Of a stretch of DNA of 64,000 nt, positions 42,893-53,414 are shown one piece after another (the stretch's first letter is position 1; every line of letters starts with the position of its first letter). This DNA comes from Liopterus haemorrhoidalis (taxonomy: Eukaryota > Arthropoda > Insecta > Coleoptera > Dytiscidae). The notes under the pieces were generated by a model. It was not told the origin of the DNA. It worked only from the letters and a program-made list of their open reading frames with translations, and made no database searches. The stretch lies in the NCBI GenBank assembly GCA_963971575.1, contig OZ020616.1, positions 23,888,713 to 23,952,712 of the forward strand, written 5' to 3'. The translations under genes and the position numbers were made by a program.

Positions 42893-45525
42893 AGGGGGGT
42901 TTGAAGTCTCGCCAGTACCGTTCAGGTTGCCCGCAACGCATTCGGCACAGACGAGACGCTCTTCTCTTACCTTCACGAGAAGGTCGTGAGAGCTTTTTCC
43001 CAGCAATCGGTCGCATCCCAAACCCTGGCGATATACGACCGATGGGCTCACACCAAATCCAGCGTCCGCACAATGAGAAGCGATCCGAGCAGCACTGCTT
43101 TTTGCAATCTGCAGACCAGAGACGTAGCAGATGGTCTGCAGACGGGAATGATCTCGAAAACCGCTTTAATTCCCTCTTGAAAACAGCTTTAAGGCCACCC
43201 AGTACACCCAAAATCAAGACTACGAGCTTCACAGAATACATTTTGCTTAGCTCGGACAAGAGGTCCAGGTACTTGGTTCTCTTCTCGTCTTCTTTGAGAG
43301 TGATATTTTTCTCAGCTGGACAGGATATTTCGATGACAAAAATGTCTTTTGTCTCGAAATCCAGCAGGACGATGTCCGGTTTATTGGCTGAGAGAAGCTT
43401 GGTGGTAGAAAATGCATAATTCCAGTAAATACGACATCTGGAATTTTCCACCACTGCTTGAATGTCAGTAGGAGCGTCTGACATTGGTAAGACAGGTATT
43501 GTGTCAATACCATATTTCTGTCTCAAAAAGAAGTAAAAAACTCGAGGTGAATTGTGTCGTGATATATAGCTGGATTGAGCTAAAACGGGACACGCAGAAA
43601 GTACGTGCATCAGCGTTTCAGGGTGACGTTTACATAGTCTACATTGTGTAGACATCGCCGACTTTGTTATCATGTGGCGATAAATTAACGTGTTCATGAC
43701 GCCATCTTGGCACGCAAGCTTCCGTGTCAGACTTGAGACCTGCAGACCTGAGAAAAGTAAAGGTTAGTTCCCGTGACAAAGCGGTGGTCTCAATATGCTT
43801 GTAGAACACGGAGTGTATGTTTTTCTCCATGTGTTTTTTAGCAAGCATATCGTGCTCTGTTTTTCGTATGCGGGAACACATCCTTTCTATGTCTCCGCAT
43901 CTGAAGACTACACCAGAGTTGATTGCCTCAGGACTCAGATCGTGCAGTTCAAATTTCTCTGCTGCTCTTCGAGCTGCTTGAAACAGAAATGCCTCTTTTC
44001 CCGTGAGTTCGTGAAGAGAAACGAACTTCAATAAGGGATCCTGACTTCTCAGCACTTGGTTTGCTGTACCCAGGACGACTCGATCGTGCAAACACTCCAA
44101 GTTTAATAATCCCCGACCTCCGAGATGAGGAGGGAGGTTGCACAGAGGAGTTCGAATGAAGACTGCGGTTGATATTCATAATTTTTCTGGTCTTCCTGTC
44201 AAGAATCTTGAGATCGTTGACTTCCCATTTCATAAAACCAAATGTATATGAAAGTACTGGAACAGCAAGTATATTTTTAGCTTCTACCTTGTTCTTGCCT
44301 GACAGACCGGAACTCCATATCTGTCGAAGGCACGCTAAATACCTGCTGCGAAGAGTCTGTCGAACATGGAGTTCATCCTGGACGCCCCTCTCACGGACAC
44401 CCAGAAATGTATAAGACCCTTCGGCATCAAGGTGTTTGACGATGCTTCCGTCGACCAGGTGAACATCATTACCGTCGTTCATTTATCCAACCCGAATTTC
44501 ATTCCTATAGCAGCAGAGTACTGAGCAACAAGCTCTAATGCTGCTGTCAGGTTTTTATCGTTTGAGGCGTAGAGTTTGAGATCGTCCATATAAAACACAT
44601 GCGTGATCTTATGCTCTCGCCTTTTCGGAGGACCTGCCATGTATCCGCTGCCGCTTCTGAGCTCGATCGATAAGGGAAGTAATGAAATGCAGAATAGAAG
44701 CGGGCTGAGGGAGTCTCCCTGGAAAGCCCCGCGTCTGAAATGCACCCAGTTTGTGAAGGCAGTTCCGTCCACAGTCGGAACAGCGAACTTTGTCTTCCAC
44801 AGGGGCATAAGCTGTTCTATACATCTCACAACTTCCGGATGGACCTGTAAAATCCGCAAAAGTGTCACAATAAGTGTATGCGGTGTGGTATCAAATGCTT
44901 TTTGATAGTCCACCCAGGCCATCGACAGGTTGCGCTTGTAGGTGACAGCATCATGACAGACTGACCTGTCTATAAGGAGATTTTCCTTGCAACCTGCTAG
45001 ACCCCTTTTCGATCCCCTCTGTTCATACATATCATTCCAAACAGGGGCAATGGAGTTCATCACCCGCTCATTCAACACGCTCGTAAAGATCTTGTATATC
45101 GTGTTGAGACAGGTGATAGGACGATAGTTTTTCGGGTTGTTCAAGTCGCCTTTCTTGGGGATAAGCACAGTACGTCCCTCTGCATGTCATTCAGGAATGG
45201 GTTCTTCCCCACGAACAAAACGTGTGAAAATCCATGCTAAGTGGTGATGCAAGGACTGGAAGGATTTCCACCAGAAGGCGATGATGCCATCCATTCCTGG
45301 TGCTGCGAAATTACGGGCACGGCTTATGACACGAGTCACTTCGTCAACCGTAATAGAGGAAAACGCTTGAGGATCTGCAAGGCGTTCATTGCAGTACTTC
45401 TCAAAGTGCTCAAAGGTTAGAGTGTCTTGCACAATCAAGTCTTTTTCATAAATCTCTCTACAAAAAGTATCTGTAACATCAACACCTAAAGACGTGTCGG
45501 AAGATTTAGCCCTGGATTGAAATTA
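42893..45525 (-). pseudogene. R4/Dong-type LINE copy 1 (restriction-like endonuclease class), broken
   Basis: Single-ORF non-LTR element, 5' truncated. Minus-strand order: AAPGMDGIIAFWWKSF near 45280; VLIPKKGDLNNPKNYRPITC near 45110-45168; SKRGLAGCKENLLIDR near 44990; MAWVDYQKAFDTTPHT with the first Asp near 44900; FQGDSLSPLLFC near 44690-44720; YMDD at 44581-44592; CRLCKRHPETLMHVLSAC near 43580-43640; restriction-like endonuclease KPDIVLLDFETKDIFVIEIS near 43320-43390. Breaks: a TGA near 45188 where copy 2 has Trp, and several frameshifts between 44480 and 43640. It starts at a TA microsatellite (45530) and ends at a TAA repeat. Confidence 0.83.
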
Positions 45526-45557
45526 TTATTATATATATATATATATATATTTCGTCT
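45526..45557. repeat. (TTA)n(TA)n microsatellite at the truncated 5' end of LINE copy 1
   Basis: TTATTATTA followed by about 11 TA units. Confidence 0.92.
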
Positions 45558-45835
45558 CAAATGTGGTAAAATAACAATTATCACTCACACAAATAATCAA
45601 ACATTATTAAAACACATTTATGACATAAAACAAAGTTCATAATTAAAACAGATATTATAACAGACACGTAGCAATCCCAATGATCCAGACCGATCGCTCA
45701 GCTATAACACACTCATACAACACACACTGTTCTATTATCGCTCTGTTTTTTGCTGATCGGTTGATCTTGGTTCTGCTAGTACCAAGGCTGCTGCCTTTGC
45801 ACTTACGTATTCTGATAAAATTATGTTATTCTCCG
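45558..45835. other. Spacer between two R4-like LINEs, no gene seen
   Basis: AT-rich and single-copy by eye within the window. Confidence 0.5.
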
Positions 45836-45864
45836 ATATATATATATATATATATATGTATATA
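45836..45864. repeat. (TA)n microsatellite at the 3' end of R4-like LINE copy 2
   Basis: About 12 TA units with one G interruption, abutting the LINE 3' untranslated region. Confidence 0.9.
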
Positions 45865-48800
45865 AGGTGGTATTGGTTTAGGTCTTAAACCATCCTCCGC
45901 CAGGTACTGCACTTCAGGCTTACCACAAGGTAGCAGGTCATACGCGAATACCTGACGGGGAAAATACACACTGCCGCATCCCAGACCCTGGAGATGTGCG
46001 GCAGCGGCTAGTGCACTACGCCGTGCGTCTTCAAAGTGCGTAAGGAACCAAGCAAACATGCTTTTTGCACTCTGCAGACCAAAGAGCTGGAAACTGATCT
46101 GCAGGCAGGAATGATGTTAAGTTCCTGCTCGAAGGACGCCTTCGTTCCGCCTAGAACGCCCATAATGAGAACCACAAGCTTGATTCTGTGTTCCGGGTAC
46201 ATTTGACGAAGCTCAGACAAAAGGTCGGAGTATTTCTCTCGCTTTTCGACCTCCTTTAGAGACATATTTTTCTCTGCTGGACACGAAAATTCGATTACAA
46301 ACATCTCTCTTGTTTCGTGGTCCAGCAGGACTATGTCTGGCTTCGTTGCTTGAAGTGGTCGAGGAGTGGGCATGGAATAATTCCAGTATATGCGGCATCT
46401 GGAATTTTCCACCTCCTCCTATATATCCCCTGGAGCATATGGAATGACACGAGTTGTGTCAATTCCATAGTGTTGTCTCAAGTGGTAGTAGACCACGCGT
46501 AGAGCAGCATTGTGCCGGTAAATGTAGTGTGTAACGGCGTAGAAGGGGCATGCTGATAATAAGTGCGTCAGGGTTTCAGGGTGTATTTTGCACGCTCTGC
46601 AGGTATGCGAAATATCTTCCTGCAGGATGTTTTTGCGATATGCAAGCGTGCTTAAAACCCCATCCTGACATGCAAATATAAACCCTTCTACCTCGGATCT
46701 TAGGCCTGCCGAACGCAGGAAGGCAAAGGTCAATTTCCGGGACAAGGACTGTTCCCGGATTACTTGGAAGAACGTCGAGTGTAGATGTTTACTCATATGT
46801 TCTTCCGAGAGCATGTGTTGCTCTGCCTTCTTAATAGATTCGCTGATTTGCCTGTACTCCTCATTTAACATTGGAATACCAGCGAATCTTCGGTTCGGCG
46901 CTAGTTCGGCCAATCCAAGATTGTCTGCTGCTCTGCATGCCGCTTGAAACAAAAAAGCTCCTTTTCCAGCAAACTCATGGGTGGTGACGAGTTGCATGAG
47001 GGGATCACCGCTTCTTACTGCACGAATAGTAGTACCCAGAAAAATTCTGCCTTGAAGACTCTCTAGGTTTAGCAGTCCTCTACCTCCCAGATGACGGGGG
47101 AGATAAATACGCTGGAGGGAGGATTTTTTATGTAGGCTACGGTGGATGTTGGGGATTTTCCTGGTCTCAATGTCCAAGGACTGTAATTCTTTGACGTTCC
47201 ACTTAAGGACGCCAAAGGTATAGGACAGTATTGGGACAGCAAGCATATTTGTGGCGGTGATCTTATTCCGCCCAGACAACTGAGAAGACCAAATACGCCT
47301 AAGTAGTGACTTATACTTGCTGCGGAGAGACTTTTTTACAGAGTGGGCGTCCTGGAGCCTGCTCTGAGCAATACCCAGGAACATGTACGTCTCCCCAGCA
47401 ACTAGATGATGGATGATGCTCCCGTCGACCAGTTGAACATCAGTGCCTTTACCTACACCTCGACCTCGTTTTATATGGAGGACTGCGCATTTGTCCAAAC
47501 CGAATTTCATACCGACCGCCTTGCTGTAATTTTGGACAGTGTCCAGAGCCCTTTGTAGATCGCACTGGTTGGAGGCATAAAGTTTCAAGTCATCCATGTA
47601 AAACAAATGGGTGACCTTATGCCTCCTTCTTCCCGGCGGCCCGCAATTTTACCCATTACCATTCCTGAGCTCAACGGATAGAGGCAATAGCGAGATGCAA
47701 AATAGCAATGGGCTGAATGAGTCGCCTTGGAAGACGCCTCGCCGATAGTGAACCCATTCAGTATGGAGGACTTCTTTACCGGATCTTAGTGTAAACTTAG
47801 TCCTCCATAATGCCATGATATTTGCTAGGCATCTCACTATATCAGGGTGGACTTTAAGTCATTCGAGTAGTTTCAAAAGAAGTTGGTGGGATGTTGAATC
47901 GAATGCCTTAGCGTAGTCCACCCAAGCCATCGACAGGTTGCGAAGATGAGCCACTGCATCATGGCAAATACAGCGGTCAATTAGTATATTATCTTTGCAG
48001 CCTGCGAGGCCTCTCTTCGACCCCTTCTGTTCATAGATCTGATTCCAGACGGGGCCGATGGAGCTCAGGATACGCTCATTTAATGCGGAAGTAAAAACCT
48101 TGTACAGCGTATTGAGACAGGTAATGGGGCGATACTTTTGCGGCCCCGACAAATCACCCTTTTTAGGGATCAACACAGTTCGTCCGTCCACAAGCCAGGG
48201 TGGAATTGGCATTGTTCCCCGTATGTACTCGGTGAAAATACGAGCTAAGTGCTCGTGTACACACGGGAAGGACTTCCACCAGAAGTTGTTTATAGCGTCA
48301 ACTCCTGGAGCCGCATAACTTTTAGATGACGAGAGTATGCGGCCGATTTCGGCAGAAGTCACAGGAGGGACATCCAGAGATTCATTAAGAGAACGGTTAC
48401 AGAATCTCTGGAACTGTTCGATAACCGGAGAGTCTTCAAGAACGACATCCTCTTCATAGATGTTCCGCCAGAAAGTCTCTGTTTCTTCGACTGTTGGTGG
48501 CACACGGACTGTTGGAGGATTTGGTTTAAACAAGCGGGAGGGATTGGAACGAAAAATGTTGTTCTCCCTTACCCATCTCTGCTTGTTTACCAGCCGATTC
48601 CTCGCCACAGAGAGCGCTCGGAGGCTGTCGACAGATTTTTGCTTTATAAGCAATAGGGTAGACTGCTTCGTTGTGTGATAGCGTAAATGTAGCATTTTTA
48701 TAAATGACTTTTGCTTCCGGGATGGTGGTCTATTTTCCCGGAGTACGTCTATCACACACTGAATCCGAGACGCTTCGCGACGAGCTTGTGTCATTTTAAA

Positions 48801-49605
48801 TGATATTTGCTCTATACGCCTAGCGTCGTTGTCCATGCCGGAAGGATTTGGCCTCTTCGGACAGAATATGGACGCGGCAGCGTATACAGCACAGTCGATG
48901 TTCCAGAAACTACTGGCGGGGGACAGATGCTCTTCAAGAATGTCGTTCATTCGAGCGAGATCTTCAGCCCGAATGGCACGCTTGTGGTGAATCTCAATGG
49001 GGTCTAGATTCGGCGGTGGCTACAGCCGCAAGAAACCCAGGTCGTAAATCGTTGGGAGTTGAAGGTGGGGTGCGAGGAAGAAAACACTTTCTTCGCGGAG
49101 GAGTGCGGACAGAACCGTTTCCAGTCTCCGCATCTTGCGGCTGTGCTGAAAGACGCAGGAATTCTACATGATTTCGTAGTTGTTGTTGCGACATGTAACT
49201 AAGCTCTGGGCGAGATTCGCACCAGAGCTTGTGGAGTCGCCTCATGTAGCCCCTGCGTCCTGGTGAAGCAGCTTCATTATATGTGAGAAGCTGACGGCGT
49301 GAGTCCGGCGTCCACACGTGACGACGCCGGATGTGCTGGTTTGGTGTGCCGGCGCCAACTATATTTGGGACCTCCTCCGAGGCTGGAGACCCGTTGTGCC
49401 CGGCACGTCGGTTATTCCTTCTGTTTTCGTTAGGAACCCGTTATAGTTCCTGAAGGGAGGTTGGCCCAGCAGGAACGCTGGCCCGAATAGCAGTTTGATA
49501 GTACACTGCCGCCACCACCCAAAGGGTCTCGGGCCAGACTTTGATGCCTGCTAAAGCTCCGGAGGGAAAGGTTGCCCAGTCTTTTCAGCGAGCATCGCTG
49601 CCGTA
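45865..49605 (-). mobile_element. R4/Dong-type LINE copy 2, near full length
   Basis: Bounded by TA microsatellites on both sides (45836-45864 and 49610-49620). It includes a 5' untranslated region, a long broken ORF and a short 3' untranslated region. It is related to copy 1 but clearly diverged at the protein level, so the two come from different subfamilies rather than a recent duplication. Confidence 0.8.
46008..49317 (-). pseudogene. R4/Dong-type LINE ORF, copy 2 (three stops and a frameshift)
   Basis: The N-terminal piece 49317-48994 has RRLHKLWCESRPEL. A frameshift near 49000 leads into 48950-47859, with KSYAAPGVDAINNFWWKSF, VLIPKKGDLSGPQKYRPITC, GSKRGLAGCKDNILIDR and MAWVDYAKAFDSTSHQ. 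In-frame TGA at about 47850 (copy 1 continues through), TAA at about 47648 and TAG at about 46417 interrupt an otherwise single frame. YMDD is at 47589-47600. CRACKIHPETLTHLLSAC near 46550-46600 is the CCHC motif. The restriction-like nuclease core KPDIVLLDHETREMFVIEFS lies near 46270-46340. No myb-type or zinc-finger N-terminus was recognised with confidence. Confidence 0.85.
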
Positions 49606-49618
49606 CCCATATATATAT

Positions 49619-49632
49619 ATTCTCCGTGCTGG

Positions 49633-49706
<74 letters not shown>

Positions 49707-49720
49707 CCAGCACGGAGAAT
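49619..49720. repeat. 102-bp perfect palindrome around a long (TA)n tract
   Basis: ATTCTCCGTGCTGGTT (49619-49634) is the exact complement of AACCAGCACGGAGAAT (49705-49720), separated by about 35 TA units. The right half is the outer end of the Penelope-like array; the left half is a 16-bp inverted piece of the same end. Confidence 0.92.
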
Positions 49721-50311
49721 TTTTGATCTTCTGTTGAGGCACTATCTTAGGAAATTATTTGGGAAAAAGAAGTAAAGCGAAGGATAATGCAATTATTTCA
49801 TAATTGATCCAATATTTCGTTTATTCTTCATAAACTTTATCAAGGATTTCTATAACAAAATGAACCGGTCATAAAAGCAAACACAAACTGTACATTTCCC
49901 TTACCGAAATAGTTAAGCATGTCGCCAAGATGTAATATAAGTAAGTGAAGTTAGACCCATGGTGTCCAAAACAGTAAAAGAGTTGTTAAGAAACACTTGA
50001 ATACATCAAATATTGAAGAAAACAAGTTACGATGTTAAGGCAGATATGACGCCATATTAGTTACTGAGTCACATGACTTGATACGCAAGGCATTGTGGTT
50101 ATGCCAGTAACAAGAAGAAAACTTCCTACTTCTAACCCCGGGAAAATATGAAATGTTTGATATCCCATGGATGTAAACAGGTAAAACTCCTACGAGGAGA
50201 AAAGTATAAAGTGTAAAAAAGTCCATTTGGAAAATAATTTAAAGGAAGGTAGTAAAACAAGGATGGAGATAACCCACTAAATGTAAAAAATGGAAGAACC
50301 GCACCAAAAAT
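49706..50311 (-). repeat. Array unit 1, non-coding terminal segment (pLTR-like)
   Basis: Contains, on the minus strand, CTTGATAAAG, then a GTTTAT...ATAAAC stem and CGAAATATTGG. This resembles the stem-plus-CGAAA element of Penelope pLTRs, although the first box does not match the hammerhead consensus CUGANGA. A small minus-strand frame at 50035-50226 repeats in every unit without a recognisable motif. Confidence 0.7.
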
Positions 50312-52793
50312 TCACCTGACACTTTTAAATGTTAACAAAAACGAGTAAATGTCATGTAAGCTTTCCGTATCGGTTCTGGCATTCAACACATTATGGAAGT
50401 GGTTAATGTAACACGTTTCATAAAAAAATCTTTTTGAATCGTTGGGAAATCTATCCAACACCTTAGGATTATCAAAATCCACAACATGATTAGTAGATGC
50501 TACATGCGTAGCTAAGGTACATTTTTGGGGATTAACCCGGCAATCTGATTTATGTTGTGTGATCCGATTCCTAAGTTTTTGGATTGAACTTCCTACATAT
50601 ACCTGTTCACAAGAACAGTTTAACATGTAAATAGTGTTTTTTGTCGATAAGTGGTCAATCTTCTGTTTCAATTTTGTATTGATAACTGAAAGTTTCTTTA
50701 AGGGTTTATCGGCTATTATTAGGTTATCTAATCTAAGTACTCTTTTAATACTGTTAGACATATGACCCATGTAGGTTAATGCCCTATATTTAATAGGTTC
50801 GATAGAAGAGGTACTGGACCCATGTAGTTCAGGATTCCTATTACGGGAACTGGGTTCATCAGTATTTATATTGAATAAAAGTTTGTAGATTAAATGTTTA
50901 GGGTAAGAGTTTTCTATGAAAATTTTGGCAAGTTTAAGTAAGTTTTTTTTGTATTAGTGATTCGTCCGAAATTTTAATAACCCTATATTTCATGGTTTTT
51001 ACCAACGCAATTTTGTATTTTAAAGGATGAAAAGAGTGAAAATTAAGATAACGGCCAGAAAAAGTTTTTTTCGTGTACCAATCGAACCTAAGTACGTTTT
51101 GAGGATCTCTAAATGCATAGGTGTCTAAAAACGGAACCCCTTTTTTAAGAACATCTTCTTTTTCAACAGTGAACTGTAAAGAAGGGTGGTATTGGTTAAA
51201 TATGTTTAATGTAACATCTACCTTATCTTCCGGGACTGCTAAAAGTAGATCATCTACATATTTTTTAATGAAAGGGATTTCAAAATCAAGTTTTTCAGTC
51301 ACCTTTTTTAGTAGAGTATCCATAACGAATTGTGATAAGATTGGACTCAAGGCTGAACCCATAGGTAGCCCTTTGTTTTGCAAGAAAAATTTATTATCGT
51401 AAACAAAATAGCAGGAACGATACAGCGTTTCCATGATCTCGATAAATTTTGATTTACTAATTTTAGTAATTTTTTTAATCTTTGGCCATCTAAGTTGGAT
51501 TTCGTTGGCAATAAGGTCCCATGTAATGCTTGGGAATAAGGACACTACATCCAGGCTAATGAGCCTGTAGTTATCAGGTAGAACAGTGCCTTTTAAGTCC
51601 CTAACCAAGTCAAAGGAGTTGTTGACATAATATGGATTGTCTGTATCATATGTTTTTTTAAGAATGTTGGTAATGAAGAAGGTAAGTTTTTTGAAAGGTC
51701 CGTCTGAACCGTCAATTATATGCCTTAACGGCAATTGATCTTTATGAATTTTAACGTTTGCGAACACTCTAGGTGGTAACGCGTTATGTTCTTTGAGATC
51801 CCTACTCTCCGTATCTGAAATGTATTGTTTTAATTTTAAAGTCGAAATGATTTTGTTGTTAGAATTTTGAAACGAAGTGGTAGGGTCTCTAGGAAGTAAA
51901 GAGTACGTACCCTCTTCGTTAAGAATCCCTTCTAATCTGTCCACGTAGTCCTGTTTATTCATTAAGACAGAAGTTTGGCCCTTATCAGCACGTAACAAAA
52001 TGACTTGATTATTATTTTTAAGAAAGGTTTTAGACCGAATGTATTGTTGGTGTAACGTGTTATATTTACTATCCACTACGTTGTGGGTGCCCTTAAAATA
52101 GTTGGTGAGTAGGTTAGTGACTTGTGCCCTCTTAGTATTTTTACTATTATCATCATGGAGAGCTAATATTTCTTCGACCTCACCTAATACCTTAAAAACA
52201 TCCACCTCGCTGTGGTCAATAGGTAAGGAGAATCTACTACCCAAACTTAAAAAACTGGAAATTTCTGTAGGAACATCCGTATTGGAAATGTTCATAAACC
52301 AACTATCTAAAGTCTTGATTTTATTGTTACAAGAGAAATCATTTTTGACCCTAATGAACTTGTTATGTAATCTATGCTTATTTTTATTTGTGATTTTGTT
52401 AAATGCAGCTTGCTGCTTAGCGAAAAACCGGTTATGTAAGTAATAAGGCAAAGATTCCACAACCCGTCCCTTAAGGTCGAAAATTTTTCTTTCCAGTGTT
52501 TTAATTTCGGAATGTACATTGTTAATTTCCAACGATAACAAACTGTGCCTCAACCTGTTATTAAACTGATGAAAGTCCTTGTTAGTATTCCCAAAGTTAT
52601 CGCACATTAGACACTTTATATGCTTCTCGTAAGCTCGAACATGTTGCGGAGAGATCTTCTGTTGTCTACATTTTATAAGGAACGTCCTTCTTGTTATTGA
52701 TTTGGATAGTTTTTTGTTTTCTTTGATGTATTTCTTCATGCACTTCATCACTGTTTCACCATAATTAGTCCGAATTGTTTGAAAGAATCCCAT
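50312..52793 (-). pseudogene. Penelope-like RT/GIY-YIG ORF, unit 1 (one-base frameshift)
   Basis: Same protein as in units 2-4 from the ATG at 52793. A run of eight T at 50943-50950, seven in the other units, shifts the frame shortly after the reverse transcriptase domain and separates the GIY-YIG part. It also has Thr where the others have Met near the C-terminus (base 50415). The frameshift is either a true inactivating mutation at the array edge or a homopolymer sequencing error. Confidence 0.9.
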
Positions 52794-53414
52794 GTTAACT
52801 GTAATAAAACCAGCACGGAGAATTTTTGATCTTCTGTTGAGGCACTATCTTAGGAAATTATTTGGGAAAAAGAAGTAAAGCGAAGGATAATGCAATTATT
52901 TCATAATTGATCCAATATTTCGTTTATTCTTCATAAACTTTATCAAGGATTTCTATAACAAAATGAACCGGTCATAAAAGCAAACACAAACTGTACATTT
53001 CCCTTACCGAAATAGTTAAGCATGTCGCCAAGATGTAATATAAGTAAGTGAAGTTAGACCCATGGTGTCCAAAACAGTAAAAGAGTTGTTAAGAAACACT
53101 TGAATACATCAAATATTGAAGAAAACAAGTTACGATGTTAAGGCAGATATGACGCCATATTAGTTACTGAGTCACATGACTTGATACGCAAGGCATTGTG
53201 GTTATGCCAGTAACAAGAAGAAAACTTCCTACTTCTAACCCCGGGAAAATATGAAATGTTTGATATCCCATGGATGTAAACAGGTAAAACTCCTACGAGG
53301 AGAAAAGTATAAAGTGTAAAAAAGTCCATTTGGAAAATAATTTAAAGGAAGGTAGTAAAACAAGGATGGAGATAACCCACTAAATGTAAAAAATGGAAGA
53401 ACCGCACCAAAAAT

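Noticed and set aside
42797..43051. Minus-strand frame with a run of Ile/Asn residues near the LINE end
   Set aside because: The run is the translated TAA microsatellite; it is not part of the LINE protein.
50035..50226. 63-aa frame repeated in every Penelope array unit as a second gene
   Set aside because: It lies in the pLTR-like non-coding segment. Its conservation reflects only the near-identity of the units.
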